Positions 52,030 to 61,463 of a stretch of 64,000 bases of DNA are shown one piece after another. Below the pieces are notes generated by a model. It saw nothing but the letters and a program-made list of their open reading frames with translations, ran no database searches and had not been told where the DNA came from. The DNA comes from Rhizobium oryziradicis. Lineage in GTDB: Bacteria; Pseudomonadota; Alphaproteobacteria; Rhizobiales; Rhizobiaceae. Positions within the stretch are counted from its first letter, which is position 1. Each line of letters starts with the position of its first letter. A program made the translations under genes and the position numbers. The stretch is taken from positions 1-64,000 of the forward strand of contig NZ_MKIM01000023.1 in the NCBI RefSeq assembly GCF_001939045.1. The letters are read 5' to 3'.

Positions 52030-52184
52030 TTTTATTCCCCTTTTTTTATTTTAGTGGTCGCAAAGTAACGAAGGTTCAGATGCATGGATGATGTATGCAT
52101 TCATTTCCAATTAATTTGGCTGTATTTTGCCAGGATACGCAGCATCACGCTTTTTTGAAAAAATGTTTGGATCTCCAGCACAAA

Positions 52185-52250
52185 ACCTCGTTGATATAAT
52201 CCGAATGATTATCCGGTTTTTTCATTTGCGCAAGGCGGATATTTATCCGA
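52185..52250. promoter_or_regulatory. candidate TetR operator between oppA and the tetR gene
   Basis: CGGATATTTATCCG (52236-52249) is a perfect palindrome, and ATCCGAATGATTATCCGG (about 52198-52216) contains the same TCCG half-sites. Both lie in the 257-base divergent region, so the TetR protein may control itself and the opp operon. Confidence 0.45.
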
Positions 52251-52286
52251 TGTTTTTCAGCAAAAGTGATGATGACGGAGGAGGGG

Positions 52287-52931
52287 ATGGTGACGAATGC
52301 AGACATCAAACGCAGGCCGGTTCAGGCAAGATCGCAAAAAACCAGAACGGCGATTAAAGAAGCGACCCATGCTGTGATGCGCGAGCAAGGGGTGCGGGCG
52401 GTGACAACCAATGCCGTGGCTGCGCATTCGGGCATCAAAGTCGGATCGATCTATGATTACTTTCCCAACAAGGAAGCGATCATTGCCGAAATCTACGAGG
52501 AAAAGCTGGCGCAGGTGCGCAGTTTTTTTGAATCCGGCTTTGAAGAAATCGAGGCCGATGATTGGCAAATGCAGTTGGCAACCGTCATTCGCAAGACATG
52601 GGCGTATCAATTATCCATCGGCCTGGACCGCACCATTGTGGATGCCGCCTATTACTACGAGGCATTGTTTCCAATTGCCCAGCAACATGCGAGGCTGATT
52701 GCCTCAAACTATGTCAGATTGTTGCGCAGGCTGGGGTCTTGCTGGGCGCAGGAGCAACTCTTTGATCTCGGAATCAGCCTCTACACGCTGGTGAATGCCA
52801 ATTGGAGCTATTGGCGACTGACCGGCACCGATGATGAGATTGCAATTGAGCGGCAGATTGTGTTGACGATCATGCTGATCACGCCTGCGCTTTCGGCTGC
52901 GGAATGTCGTGAATCGGAGTTGACGGTGTAA
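52287..52931 (+). CDS. TetR-family transcriptional regulator
   Basis: 214 residues. DNA-binding domain: RRPVQARSQKTRTAIKEATH, VTTNAVAAHSGIKVGSIYDY, FPNKEAIIAEIYEEKLAQV. The C-terminal ligand domain is not recognisable. The start is unclear: ATG 52287 or GTG 52290 follow GGAGGAGGGG closely, and ATG codons at 52266 have no ribosome binding site. Divergent from oppA. Confidence 0.85.
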   Translation: MVTNADIKRRPVQARSQKTRTAIKEATHAVMREQGVRAVTTNAVAAHSGIKVGSIYDYFPNKEAIIAEIYEEKLAQVRSFFESGFEEIEADDWQMQLATVIRKTWAYQLSIGLDRTIVDAAYYYEALFPIAQQHARLIASNYVRLLRRLGSCWAQEQLFDLGISLYTLVNANWSYWRLTGTDDEIAIERQIVLTIMLITPALSAAECRESELTV

Positions 52932-53044
52932 ATTACCCATTTCATTCAAGGCGTTATGCCATGATTTTATCTTTGATAAAACGCATGGCTCTGTTGCCCG
53001 ATAGGCTTTAAACCAGCGCCATGCGCAAGCTGATGAAATCCGTA

Positions 53045-53080
53045 GCGGGCCATTGAGGGCAAAAGGCCCGCGCCATTTTT
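53045..53080 (+). terminator. terminator downstream of tetR
   Basis: GCGGGCC (53045-53051) pairs with GGCCCGC (53065-53071), then GCCATTTTT. It lies between convergent tetR and the receiver gene and ends the rightward transcript. Confidence 0.65.
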
Positions 53081-53090
53081 AAAAACACTT

Positions 53091-53492
53091 TCAAAAACTC
53101 CGGCCGGTTTTATGATCATTCTCGAGCCGGACCACGCAACCTGCAACTTTTGCCAGTAGCACGTCAAAATCAATAGGCTTGGTGAGGTAATCGGCGGCAC
53201 CGCCTTTCAGACCTGCGATCATGTTGTCGCGATCTGCCAACGCTGTCAAAAGGATGAAGGGAATATTGCTGAGTTCCGGGTAGTTGATCTGAATTTCGGC
53301 CAAAAGTGCGTGGCCATCCATTTCCGGCATGGTGATGTCACAGATGACAATGTCCGGCCATTTCGTGGTGATGATCTCCAGCCCTTCGCGACCGTTGGCG
53401 GCTTCCAGCGTGTTGAAACCGGCATCCACCAGTTCTTCAACAATTAGCTTGCGGATGTCGACTTCATCGTCGATGCACAGAATGGTAACCAT
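53091..53492 (-). CDS. stand-alone response regulator receiver protein
   Basis: 133 residues, only a receiver domain: ILCIDDEVDIRKLIVEELVD with Asp8/Asp9, phospho-Asp52 (IVICDITMPEMDG), LTALADRD and YLTKPIDFDVLLAKV. No output domain, so it acts by protein contact or as a phosphate relay. It follows a PAS histidine kinase gene by 16 bases and is probably its partner. Confidence 0.88.
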   Translation of the reverse strand: MVTILCIDDEVDIRKLIVEELVDAGFNTLEAANGREGLEIITTKWPDIVICDITMPEMDGHALLAEIQINYPELSNIPFILLTALADRDNMIAGLKGGAADYLTKPIDFDVLLAKVAGCVVRLENDHKTGRSF

Positions 53493-53508
53493 TTATAATA
53501 CCCTCATT

Positions 53509-55173
53509 TTAGGCTGCATCGATATGCGAAGACACCGACGCTGATGGGCCTCCTGCTTTGACAGGAAGTGTGATTGTGAATGTGGTGCCAGAGCCGCGGG
53601 TGCTTGAAACCGCAATGGAACCTTGGTGCAATTCGATAATGTGTTTCACCAGATGGAGACCGAGGCCCGTACCTGCGATGCCTACCGATGTTCTTGCCCT
53701 GAAATAGCGCTGAAACAATTGGGGAATGTCGTCTTCATCGATTCCAAGGCCCTGATCGCTGATTGCGATTTTGACAGTTTCCCCCTCCTGCCAGCCAGCA
53801 ATGCGGATATCAGGTGCGCCGGGCGCATATTTCACGGCATTTGACAAAAGATTGGTAACCACCTGTTCCAGCGCCTGGCGATCGGCCTCGATAAAGTCCG
53901 GCAAGTGCTTGATGTCCAAAAGGAATTTATGGGTGTTTTTGATTGTTGCCTGACGGTCGCAACATTTTTTTATCAGGGGTGCCAAGGCGCAAGCGTCGTG
54001 ACGTATGGTGATCTTGCCGCTGTCCAAACGGCCTTCTGCCAGAATGCTTTCCATCAGATCAACAAGGCGAGACACCGATGTGCGGATTTGCTCGATCTTC
54101 TGGCTGGCGAATTCAGGCGTCAGGTCTTTCTTTTTGCGATCCAGTCTCTGTGCTGCGGCGTCTATGATTGCCAGCGGCGTTCTAAACTCGTGCGACGCCA
54201 TGGCTACAAATTGTCGCTGCAACTCGTTGATGCTGCGCTCATGATCCAGCATTCGTTCCAACTCTTGCGCCTGTCGCTCTATTTCGGCTGTCCGGGCGCG
54301 AACGGTTGCTTCGAGTTCGCTGCGATGCTCCATCAATTTTTCCGACATGCGCACAGTTTCGGTCACATTCTCATGGGTTGCGACGTAGCCGCCGCTTTGC
54401 ATGGGCGTATGCGAAATTTTGATCACCCGTCCATCTTCCAACACCGTGTTCTGGCTGGCGGACATGCCTTTCAAGGCGGCTTCGGCAACAACATCAAAAT
54501 AGCGCGCACTATTGGCCGGGCCGTTGCCAATCTGATGGCGGTGGGCCAGAATGTCGGCCAATGCTGTGCCGGGCCGCGTCAACCTTTTTGGCAAGCGATA
54601 CATTCGTGCGTAAGAGGCATTGCACAGGATGAGTTTTGTGTCCGCATCAAACATGCACAATCCATGCGGCATGTTGTTTAACGCAGCATCGAACCTGCTG
54701 TTTTGCCGGGCCAAATTGGATTGACTGCGGGTGAGTGTCGAGACGTCATCATAGGTTAAAAGCCATCCTCCGTCCTGCAGAGGAACGCAGGCTAAGGAAA
54801 TGGTTCGCCCGTCTGGAAGAGAAAACTGAAACGAGCGCGATATCTGTTTCTCCAGATAGGCGGCGTAGGACATTGAAGTGTCACTATCCTGCGTTTTTTT
54901 ATGCGAATCTTCGAATTTTTTTAGAACTATTCCGTATTTTTCTTTCAATTTTTCAAGAAAACCGATGTGCCCATCGCGCATTTCAATTCTTGGAGATTGG
55001 TAACTCTCCGCATTTAGCAAGACCTCCCCCATCATTCCCGTACGGAGGGTGGCTTTCAATGGCTGGATCATCTCTAAAACGGTCGAATTGAAAAATGTAA
55101 CAACGTTACGAGAGTCGAGCAAAACAATACCTTGACCAAGATTTTCCAAAATATGCTCAAGATAATTGCGCAT
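53509..55173 (-). CDS. PAS-domain sensor histidine kinase
   Basis: 554 residues without obvious membrane spans. PAS-like regions lie at about 1-145 (LENLGQGIVLLDSRNVVTFF) and 155-275 (ALNNMPHGLCMFDADTKLIL), then a coiled coil (about 275-320), H-box VAMASHEFRTPLAII with His328, N-box LEQVVTNLLSNAVKYAPGAP, and G-boxes ISDQGLGID and GTGLGLHLVKHI. A soluble kinase sensing an internal signal through PAS. Co-transcribed with the receiver gene. Confidence 0.87.
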   Translation of the reverse strand: MRNYLEHILENLGQGIVLLDSRNVVTFFNSTVLEMIQPLKATLRTGMMGEVLLNAESYQSPRIEMRDGHIGFLEKLKEKYGIVLKKFEDSHKKTQDSDTSMSYAAYLEKQISRSFQFSLPDGRTISLACVPLQDGGWLLTYDDVSTLTRSQSNLARQNSRFDAALNNMPHGLCMFDADTKLILCNASYARMYRLPKRLTRPGTALADILAHRHQIGNGPANSARYFDVVAEAALKGMSASQNTVLEDGRVIKISHTPMQSGGYVATHENVTETVRMSEKLMEHRSELEATVRARTAEIERQAQELERMLDHERSINELQRQFVAMASHEFRTPLAIIDAAAQRLDRKKKDLTPEFASQKIEQIRTSVSRLVDLMESILAEGRLDSGKITIRHDACALAPLIKKCCDRQATIKNTHKFLLDIKHLPDFIEADRQALEQVVTNLLSNAVKYAPGAPDIRIAGWQEGETVKIAISDQGLGIDEDDIPQLFQRYFRARTSVGIAGTGLGLHLVKHIIELHQGSIAVSSTRGSGTTFTITLPVKAGGPSASVSSHIDAA

Positions 55174-55351
55174 TGGTCCCCCTCGTATGGCTCGTTAAAT
55201 GCACACGCATGTGGAGTATCGAATATAAACAATAACGTTTTTCTAATTTTGTCGAAAGGCATTATCGCCGCATCCCGTCGGGGCGATCGGACGCCGAAAC
55301 GGCGCGCAATGAGGGCTGATGTCCGGAAATGACATCGCGCCGTGCTTTTGT

Positions 55352-56101
55352 TCACGTTCGCAATCGAAACCTCGCCAAAAGCGGAAGATGGTCCGATGCG
55401 ACGCGCGCTCGTGGCGTTGATAAAACGGCGATGTCCAGCAGCTCCACGCCATTGTCGCAAAACAGGTGATCAAGCCGTAAAAGAGGAAAGCGCGACGGAA
55501 AGGTCGGGCGTAAGCCGTTCGGCTTGTCCCCCGTGTGCAGCACTTTTCTCACGGTTTTGAAAGCGGCGGAAGATGGCACGGCATTCAGATCGCCGCCAAA
55601 AATCCTCGGCTTGCCGCGTTGCGTGGAATGCCCCAGCCAATCATCGCCCAGCAGGTGATTGACTTGCATCATCCGTTCCTTGCGGCTCAGCCCAAGATGC
55701 GTGTTGATCACTTGAACAGGCTGTCCACACACCTCCACCTCTACCCAAATGGCCCCGCGTTGTTCGCCCAGAGAGGGCAAGGCTGCGGCGCGAACCCTGC
55801 GTGACGGCAAAGCCGTCAGAATGGCGTCGCCATATTGCTCTTCCTCGACATGCAGGGCGGCATGAAAATGCGGGCTCATACTCACGAAGGCGGCGATTTC
55901 GGCGGCCTGGTCCATCCGCCCGGTGCGGATGCGTCCCACATCCAGTTCCTGAAGCAACACAATATCGGCCCGGCTTTCAAGAATGACATCGGCAACACGC
56001 CGGATGTCCAGTCGCCGATCCGTGCCAATGCAACTGTGCACATTATAGGTCAGCACTGAGAAGGTCGCAGCATCGGATGGATCGCAAGATATTTGGCTCA
56101 T
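55352..56101 (-). CDS. endonuclease/exonuclease/phosphatase-family protein (YbhP-like)
   Basis: 249 residues: FSVLTYNVHSCIGTDRRLDI, ADIVLLQELDVGR (metal-binding Glu), VINTHLGLSRKERMMQV, IFGGDLNAVPSS and RLDHLFCDN with SDHLPLLARF, the EEP catalytic set. In E. coli ybhP is linked to clsB and ybhN, as here. ATG at 56101 chosen because the upstream alternative runs into the divergent gene's leader. Likely a phosphodiesterase acting on lipid headgroups or related substrates; not proven. Confidence 0.85.
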   Translation of the reverse strand: MSQISCDPSDAATFSVLTYNVHSCIGTDRRLDIRRVADVILESRADIVLLQELDVGRIRTGRMDQAAEIAAFVSMSPHFHAALHVEEEQYGDAILTALPSRRVRAAALPSLGEQRGAIWVEVEVCGQPVQVINTHLGLSRKERMMQVNHLLGDDWLGHSTQRGKPRIFGGDLNAVPSSAAFKTVRKVLHTGDKPNGLRPTFPSRFPLLRLDHLFCDNGVELLDIAVLSTPRARVASDHLPLLARFRLRT

Positions 56102-56161
56102 GGAAGGGGAACTATTCCTTCGCCTTTTCGTTCCCACCAGGAACAAACAAATGGCAGCACG

Positions 56162-57106
56162 ATGTTTTTAAACATGATTTTCAAAGCGGTTATTGTGATC
56201 AGCATCGGGGTTGCGGCCTATCTGCTGTTTCAAACCGTACAGCACTATAGCGTCGCACAGATCATCAATGCGCTTTTTGCACTGCCTCTTGGCAGTCTGG
56301 GGCTGGCATTTCTGTTTGCGGGCCTTTCCTATGCGTCGCTTTCGCTGTTTGATGGGCTGGCAACTCGCTATATCGGCAAGCCTCTGCCGCTTTGGAAAAC
56401 CGGCCTCACCTCATTTATCAGCCTTTCCATTGGCCATAATGTTGGCATGGCGGCCTTGAGCAGTGCTGCCATCCGCTATCGGTTCTATTCCCGCTGGGGA
56501 TTTTCATCCGGTGATGTGGGGTTGGTTGTCATCTTTTGCGGCACCACGGTGGTGTTGGGCCTCTCCACGCTCGGTGCAGCGGCACTGGTGCTGCGTCCGC
56601 AGGATGCAGAAGCCCTGACAGGGCTGGGCGGGGGCGCAATTGCCACCATTGCCATTGTCGCAGCAAGTTTTCCTGTGTTGTATCTCGTTCTCGCAGCATT
56701 CTTGCGCCGTCCGCTGACCATTCGCGGACATAGCCTTTATCTGCCAAACATTCGCATTGCGGTTTTGCAGGTGATCATTGGTACGGTGAACTTTGCCTTT
56801 GTTTCCGCAAGTCTGCATCAGGTGCTTTCTGCCATTTCACAGGCAAGCTATCTCAAGGTCGCTGCAATCTCTGTCATCGCCAATGTTGCCGCCATCATCA
56901 GCCATGTGCCCGGCGGCTTTGGCGTTCTTGAGGCCACGGTGTCCTATATTCTGCCGGGTGCAAAAGCCTTGGCTGCAGTCATTGCTTTTCGCGTCATTTA
57001 TTATTTTGTGCCGCTCTTGCTGGGGCTGCTTCTTTTCGGGGTTTATGAAGTTGCCACCACCGTGCCCACACCGGCTGAGCAACGTCGATCCAGAATCCCA
57101 GAATAA
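56162..57106 (+). CDS. UPF0104 / YbhN-type membrane protein
   Basis: 314 residues with about eight membrane spans: FKAVIVISIGVAAYLLFQTV, SFISLSIGHNVGMAALSSAA (conserved N-H-N region), YRFYSRWGFSSGDVGLVVIF and HVPGGFGVLEATVSYILPG. This is the lysylphosphatidylglycerol synthase transmembrane region-like family (YbhN). Divergent from the EEP gene and two genes before a phospholipase D protein, echoing E. coli ybhNOP. Possible lipid translocation or regulation; unproven. Confidence 0.85.
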   Translation: MFLNMIFKAVIVISIGVAAYLLFQTVQHYSVAQIINALFALPLGSLGLAFLFAGLSYASLSLFDGLATRYIGKPLPLWKTGLTSFISLSIGHNVGMAALSSAAIRYRFYSRWGFSSGDVGLVVIFCGTTVVLGLSTLGAAALVLRPQDAEALTGLGGGAIATIAIVAASFPVLYLVLAAFLRRPLTIRGHSLYLPNIRIAVLQVIIGTVNFAFVSASLHQVLSAISQASYLKVAAISVIANVAAIISHVPGGFGVLEATVSYILPGAKALAAVIAFRVIYYFVPLLLGLLLFGVYEVATTVPTPAEQRRSRIPE

Positions 57107-57179
57107 ATTCAGATGCGCGCGGGATGGAACACAAGCCACGTTGGCGGGTTAGTTAGGATATCATCGAAGGGAGAAAAGA

Positions 57180-57488
57180 ATGTCCATTGAAAACGATAGA
57201 ATTCGTGCGCGTGCCTATGAACTTTGGCAGAACGACGGCTGCAAGCAAGATCGCAGTGTCGATTACTGGCTTCAAGCCGAGCAGGAGCTGCAAAATGCAG
57301 GGGAAACTGAGGCGCGTGAAGGCAATAGTGCCCCTGTCGTGTCCTATCTGAATGAAAAGAAGCGAGCTTCGCAGAAACCTGACTCGCTGGAATCCGCAAT
57401 TGAAGAAACCTTTCCTGCCAGCGATCCCATGGCAATCTCCTCTCCAGCCGTGGCAGGCAGCCCAAAAAAGAAATCGTCCACTCGATAG
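57180..57488 (+). CDS. DUF2934 small protein
   Basis: 102 residues. The N-terminus IRARAYELWQNDGCKQDRSV then DYWLQAEQELQ is the DUF2934 signature. The C-terminal part has SLESAIEETFPASDPMAISS, a short motif common in rhizobial small proteins, and a basic SPKKKSSTR tail. Function unknown. Good GGGAGAAAAGA upstream. Lies between ybhN-like and PLD genes and may be co-expressed under stress. Confidence 0.8.
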   Translation: MSIENDRIRARAYELWQNDGCKQDRSVDYWLQAEQELQNAGETEAREGNSAPVVSYLNEKKRASQKPDSLESAIEETFPASDPMAISSPAVAGSPKKKSSTR

Positions 57489-57517
57489 GGGAAGCTCAAT
57501 CAGGCGATAAAACGCAG

Positions 57518-57550
57518 CAACCCTGCGACCAGGGTTGTTCTTGCGTGTTT
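57518..57550 (+). terminator. hairpin after the DUF2934 gene
   Basis: CAACCCTG-CGAC-CAGGGTTG is a perfect 8-bp stem at 57518-57537 followed by TTCTTGCGTGTTTCTTT. It may terminate the ybhN-DUF2934 transcript. Confidence 0.5.
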
Positions 57551-57624
57551 CTTTCAGATTAACGAAGGAACAATAACGCGTGTGCGGGGTTAATCGGGGA
57601 TTGTAACAAGCCGGGCTATAGATC

Positions 57625-59076
57625 TTGAATACAGTTATCGTTCATTCTCAGGATAGCGTGTGGAGCATGGATCGCGCCAGAAGGCTCGCCTTTCTCGTGG
57701 ATTCCGCCGATTATTTCAATGAACTTGCACAGGCGCTCCGCCAGGCAGAACACGAAATATGGATTGTCGGTTGGGATTTTAACCCGGATATCCCGTTGCG
57801 CCCGGGACAGGACGATGTCTGCCGTCTCTCGGATTTATTTCAACAGGCGCTGGATGCGAAACCCAATCTGGTTATTCGCATTCTGGTTTGGGCTATGGGG
57901 CCGATGTATTCTGGAAAGTCGCTGCGTATGTTTCGAGCGCAAGGCATTCTCAGTCACGAAAGAGTGTGTTTGAAATTTGCCATGCGTCAGCCCGTGTGGA
58001 GCTCTCACCATCAGAAAATCGTGGTGATTGACGATTCCATTGCCTTCATCGGCGGAATTGATCTGACGGCGCGCCGTTGGGATGATAGCAATCACCTGCC
58101 CACCAATCCGCTCCGTGTCAGTCCGAATGGCAAGCCTTACGAAGCCGTTCATGATGTGCAGGTGATGACCGATGGCTCTGCCGCGAGAAGCATCAGTGAC
58201 ATTGTGCGCCACCGCTGGGCACAGGCGAGCAAAGAAATACCCCGGCACCGGCCGGTTCAAACCGAGCGCTGGCCCGCGCATCGCGTGCCGGATCTGGAAA
58301 ATTGTCGCATTGCTCTGGCTCTGACCCAGCCAGATGCAAAATCACCGATGCGCAGAGGCCAATCCAACCGGCTCGCTTTGAATGCAATTCACGCTGCCGA
58401 AAACCATATTTACGTTGAGGCTCAGTATCTGACGTCTTCTTCGATTGCCGATGCGATGGCCAAACGGCTGGCTGAAGAAAACGGACCGGAAATTGTGGTG
58501 GTTACCACCCGCCTTTGTCATGGCCTGATGGAAAAGCTGGTCTTGGGCGTCAATCGTCGGCGTCTCATTCGCCGTTTGAAGAGAGTTGATACGCAAAACC
58601 GTCTGCGGGTGATGTATGCTGTTGTTCCCGATCAATCCGGTGCGCTTCATGATGTTTACATTCATTCCAAGCTGCTGATTGTAGATGACCGCTTCGTTCG
58701 CGTTGGTTCTTCCAATCTCAACAATCGCTCCGAAGGGCTAGATACGGAGGCAGATCTGGCGATTGAGGCCCACACCCCAGAGGAGCGCACCGCAATTGCG
58801 GGCTTGCGCCATCGCTTGCTGGCCGAGCATCTCGCCAGCACCCCGCAACAGGTGTGTAACACCTTTGAAGAGTGCGGCACGTTGCGTCAGACTATTGATA
58901 GACACAATGTTCAGGCTCGTGGTCTGCGCGATTTCAAGGTCGATGTGCACAAGGGAAAAACGGAACCGGTGATGGGAACAGTGATTGTTGATCCATCGAA
59001 GCCATTTCACCCGATCGCGGTGCTCCGACAAAGGATGCAGTATATCGGAATGCGCCTGATATCCTTGCTCTTTTAA
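57625..59076 (+). CDS. phospholipase D/cardiolipin synthase-family protein (ClsB-like)
   Basis: 483 residues, two HKD motifs: HHQKIVVIDD with His129 and Lys131, and HSKLLIVDDRFVRVGSSNLN with His347. No N-terminal membrane spans, unlike ClsA; resembles ClsB (YbhO). It probably makes cardiolipin or hydrolyses phosphodiesters at the inner membrane. TTG at 57625 or ATG at 57667 could start it; the second drops 14 residues. It ends with a hydrophobic turn (YIGMRLISLLF). Confidence 0.85.
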   Translation: MNTVIVHSQDSVWSMDRARRLAFLVDSADYFNELAQALRQAEHEIWIVGWDFNPDIPLRPGQDDVCRLSDLFQQALDAKPNLVIRILVWAMGPMYSGKSLRMFRAQGILSHERVCLKFAMRQPVWSSHHQKIVVIDDSIAFIGGIDLTARRWDDSNHLPTNPLRVSPNGKPYEAVHDVQVMTDGSAARSISDIVRHRWAQASKEIPRHRPVQTERWPAHRVPDLENCRIALALTQPDAKSPMRRGQSNRLALNAIHAAENHIYVEAQYLTSSSIADAMAKRLAEENGPEIVVVTTRLCHGLMEKLVLGVNRRRLIRRLKRVDTQNRLRVMYAVVPDQSGALHDVYIHSKLLIVDDRFVRVGSSNLNNRSEGLDTEADLAIEAHTPEERTAIAGLRHRLLAEHLASTPQQVCNTFEECGTLRQTIDRHNVQARGLRDFKVDVHKGKTEPVMGTVIVDPSKPFHPIAVLRQRMQYIGMRLISLLF

Positions 59077-59099
59077 TCCGTTGCACGATTTTTGCGCCT

Positions 59100-59184
59100 G
59101 CGTTCGTCAGAAAAGATTGGTTCCAGCTTTTTTGTCCGATGCTCCAGAGTCTGTCAGGTTCAAATTGAACCAAACAGACCCTGG
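59100..59184. repeat. RIME-like intergenic mosaic element
   Basis: The palindrome CCAGAGTCTGTCAGGTTCAA and its mirror (59144-59184) share module A with the 46.3 kb element. TCAGAAAAGATTGGTTCCAG upstream corresponds to module B, but on the other side, so the modules are in swapped order. It lies between convergent PLD and rpiB genes. Confidence 0.75.
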
Positions 59185-59221
59185 ATATCAAGGTACAGAC
59201 GGCTGGTTTATCTTGTGCCTT

Positions 59222-59674
59222 TCACCCGGTATATTTTGCATCCACCGCATCAATGGCCTTGACGTTATCGGCAGAGCGGCCTTGCGGATCGAAAGTGTTG
59301 GACAAGAAAGTGTCAGCCACCACTTTGGCCACTTCGGGGCCGATAACCCGTGAGCCCATGGTGATGATCTGGGCATTGTTGGACAAGGCCGCCCGCTCGG
59401 CCGAATAGGTATCATGGGTCAGGGCCGCCCGAATGCCAGACACTTTGTTGGCGGCAATGCATACGCCAATGCCGGTGCCGCAAACCAGAATGGCCCGATC
59501 ATAGGTGCCTTTGATCACGGCAGACGCCACCCGATCGGCAAGATCGGCATAAAAGGCGTCTGGCCCAGTATCGGTGCGTGAAATCTCATGCACCTCAAAA
59601 CGGTCTTTCAGATAGGTTGCCAGCACGCTTGCCAGGCCTTCGCCTGCGCTGTCTCCGGCGATTGCAATTTTCAT
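59222..59674 (-). CDS. rpiB: RpiB/LacAB-type sugar phosphate isomerase (erythritol operon)
   Basis: 150 residues from ATG 59674 with GAGGAG upstream: [40 protein letters not shown] (active-site Cys) and [17 protein letters not shown]. In the Brucella/Rhizobium ery locus this isomerase (EryI) converts D-erythrose 4-phosphate and erythrulose 4-phosphate. Last gene of the leftward operon. Confidence 0.9.
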   Translation of the reverse strand: MKIAIAGDSAGEGLASVLATYLKDRFEVHEISRTDTGPDAFYADLADRVASAVIKGTYDRAILVCGTGIGVCIAANKVSGIRAALTHDTYSAERAALSNNAQIITMGSRVIGPEVAKVVADTFLSNTFDPQGRSADNVKAIDAVDAKYTG

Positions 59675-59684
59675 GATGTTCTCC

Positions 59685-60449
59685 TCACAATGTCCGCGCA
59701 ACCCGCGCTAAAATGTCCAGATAGCCGTCAACGCTCCAGGCGGAACGGCCAATGAAAAGCCCGCCGATATGGGGGCTGGAAACCAGCTCTTCACAATTGC
59801 CCGGATTGACCGAGCCGCCGTAGAGGCAAGGCACAGCGCGCCCCAGAACGGATTTTGCCACCGCAATAATCTCGGCATGGCGGGCATCGGCATAATCGAC
59901 GGTTGCAGGTATGCCGCCTTCGCCAATGGCCCAGACCGGCTCATAGGCCAGCAGAATCTCGGCGTTGCATTGCTCTGGTGACAGGCGCGACAGCGCCGCC
60001 CGGACCTGCTTTTCCAGAACTTTTTGGGCGTCGCCCGCTTCGCGCTCAGTCAGCGTTTCGCCAATGCAGATCAGCGGAATAAGGCCGTGGCGCACGGCGG
60101 CTTCCACCTTTAATCCCACCGTTTCATCGGTTTCACCAAAGTGGCTACGCCGTTCAGAATGGCCAAGCTCGACCAGATCGGCTCCACAATCCTTGAGCAT
60201 CAGGGGCGAGATTTCGCCGGTCCATGCACCGTGCTCGGCCCAGTGCATGTTCTGTGCACCCACCTTGGTGGCGGTGGCGGCCAAGGTCTGCTTCACCTCG
60301 CGAACGGCGGTGAAGGGCGGAATGACAAAACGCTGAATCCCCGGTGTCTCAGCGGCACCCGCCAAACCGTGGGCAAAGGCCAAGGCTTCGCTCAAGGTCT
60401 TGTTCATCTTCCAACTGGTGCCAATCCAGCAAGCTGTGGTGTCTGTCAT
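59685..60449 (-). CDS. tpiA: triose-phosphate isomerase-family protein (erythritol operon)
   Basis: 254 residues, TIM barrel: [10 protein letters not shown] with Lys14, [13 protein letters not shown] with His97, and [12 protein letters not shown] with catalytic Glu170; C-terminal phosphate loop [11 protein letters not shown]. All catalytic residues are present. In ery operons this paralogue (EryH/TpiA2) isomerises L-3-tetrulose 4-phosphate rather than being the housekeeping TIM. It starts three bases after the eryD stop. Confidence 0.9.
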   Translation of the reverse strand: MTDTTACWIGTSWKMNKTLSEALAFAHGLAGAAETPGIQRFVIPPFTAVREVKQTLAATATKVGAQNMHWAEHGAWTGEISPLMLKDCGADLVELGHSERRSHFGETDETVGLKVEAAVRHGLIPLICIGETLTEREAGDAQKVLEKQVRAALSRLSPEQCNAEILLAYEPVWAIGEGGIPATVDYADARHAEIIAVAKSVLGRAVPCLYGGSVNPGNCEELVSSPHIGGLFIGRSAWSVDGYLDILARVARTL

Positions 60450-60452
60450 GAT

Positions 60453-61445
60453 CTATCGGTTCTCTTGATGGGGTTTGGTTTCGCTCAGCAAATGCCGCGC
60501 TGTTGTCTCATCGGTAATCAGGCCATGCAGGCGGTGGCTTTTCAGCACGGCGCGGATGGCCGCAAGTTTGGAAACGCCACCCGCCAGCGCCACCAGCTTG
60601 TCACCTCGCCGGGTGGGGACATTGGCAGATAGCGTGCGATTGCTCAGTCCGGTTTCGAGGATTCGGCCTTTGTCATCAAAAAAATGGCCCAGCAATTCGC
60701 CAACACCGCCTTGGCTGGCAATGGCAACAATCTCGCGCATTTCCACCATGCCCGATTGCACCAATTGCGCATGGCTATCGACGGTGCCAATGCCAACCAG
60801 CTTCAGATCGGCCTGATTGGCCATATCAAACACTTCGCGCACGCCGCGCTGGGCCAAAAGCACATCGCGATCCTCGGCGGTATTGGCAAAAAACGGCACC
60901 GGCATCACATAGGCCAGTGTGCCGGTTTTTTCGGCCAGCCGATGCATGACATCATAGGGATTGGCAGCATAATGGCGCGTCAGCCCACCCAGCAGCGACA
61001 CAAACCGCACCGCACTACCATTCAGCCGTGGCATGTGCTGAACAGCCGCTGACAGGGTGCGACCGTGGCCAAGACCAATGACTTTATTGTCACCCCGCTC
61101 AATTTCACGCCGCAAAAAGCCGGCACCAGCTGCACCGAGTGTTCGCAGCGCCAGTCCGTCTTCACCGAGGTCGGGTGCAACCTCGCAATAGGCGAGGCCG
61201 AAATGCTTCGAGAGACGCATCTCCAGCTCAACGCATTCAACAATGTCACCGTCAATGGTGACTTTGACCACCCCTTCCGCCACGGCCTTGGCAATCAATC
61301 GATGGGTCTTGACAGAGGGCAAGCCGAGCCGTTTGGCAACTGCCGATTGGGTCAGCCCGCCAACATAATGCAGCCAGGCGGCGCGGATGGCGAGAGACTC
61401 GTCTGCGTCGCTGGTGGTCACATTTGTTTTTATGGGCTTGTCCAT
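60453..61445 (-). CDS. eryD: SorC/DeoR-type regulator of erythritol catabolism
   Basis: 330 residues. N-terminal HTH (LTQSAVAKRLGLPSVKTHRL) and a SorC sugar-binding domain (VIGLGHGRTLSAAVQHMPRL, GIGTVDSHAQLVQSG). EryD represses the ery operon until erythritol or a phosphate derivative binds. ATG 61445 chosen over an upstream TTG. It lies between the eryC and tpiA genes as in Brucella eryABCD. Confidence 0.9.
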   Translation of the reverse strand: MDKPIKTNVTTSDADESLAIRAAWLHYVGGLTQSAVAKRLGLPSVKTHRLIAKAVAEGVVKVTIDGDIVECVELEMRLSKHFGLAYCEVAPDLGEDGLALRTLGAAGAGFLRREIERGDNKVIGLGHGRTLSAAVQHMPRLNGSAVRFVSLLGGLTRHYAANPYDVMHRLAEKTGTLAYVMPVPFFANTAEDRDVLLAQRGVREVFDMANQADLKLVGIGTVDSHAQLVQSGMVEMREIVAIASQGGVGELLGHFFDDKGRILETGLSNRTLSANVPTRRGDKLVALAGGVSKLAAIRAVLKSHRLHGLITDETTARHLLSETKPHQENR

Positions 61446-61463
61446 CTCGAACGGCTCCAATCT

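Noticed and set aside
59685..60449. Housekeeping triose-phosphate isomerase
   Set aside because: The sequence is a competent TIM, but its position between eryD and rpiB in an erythritol operon favours the tetrulose-phosphate isomerase paralogue; a separate housekeeping gene is expected elsewhere.
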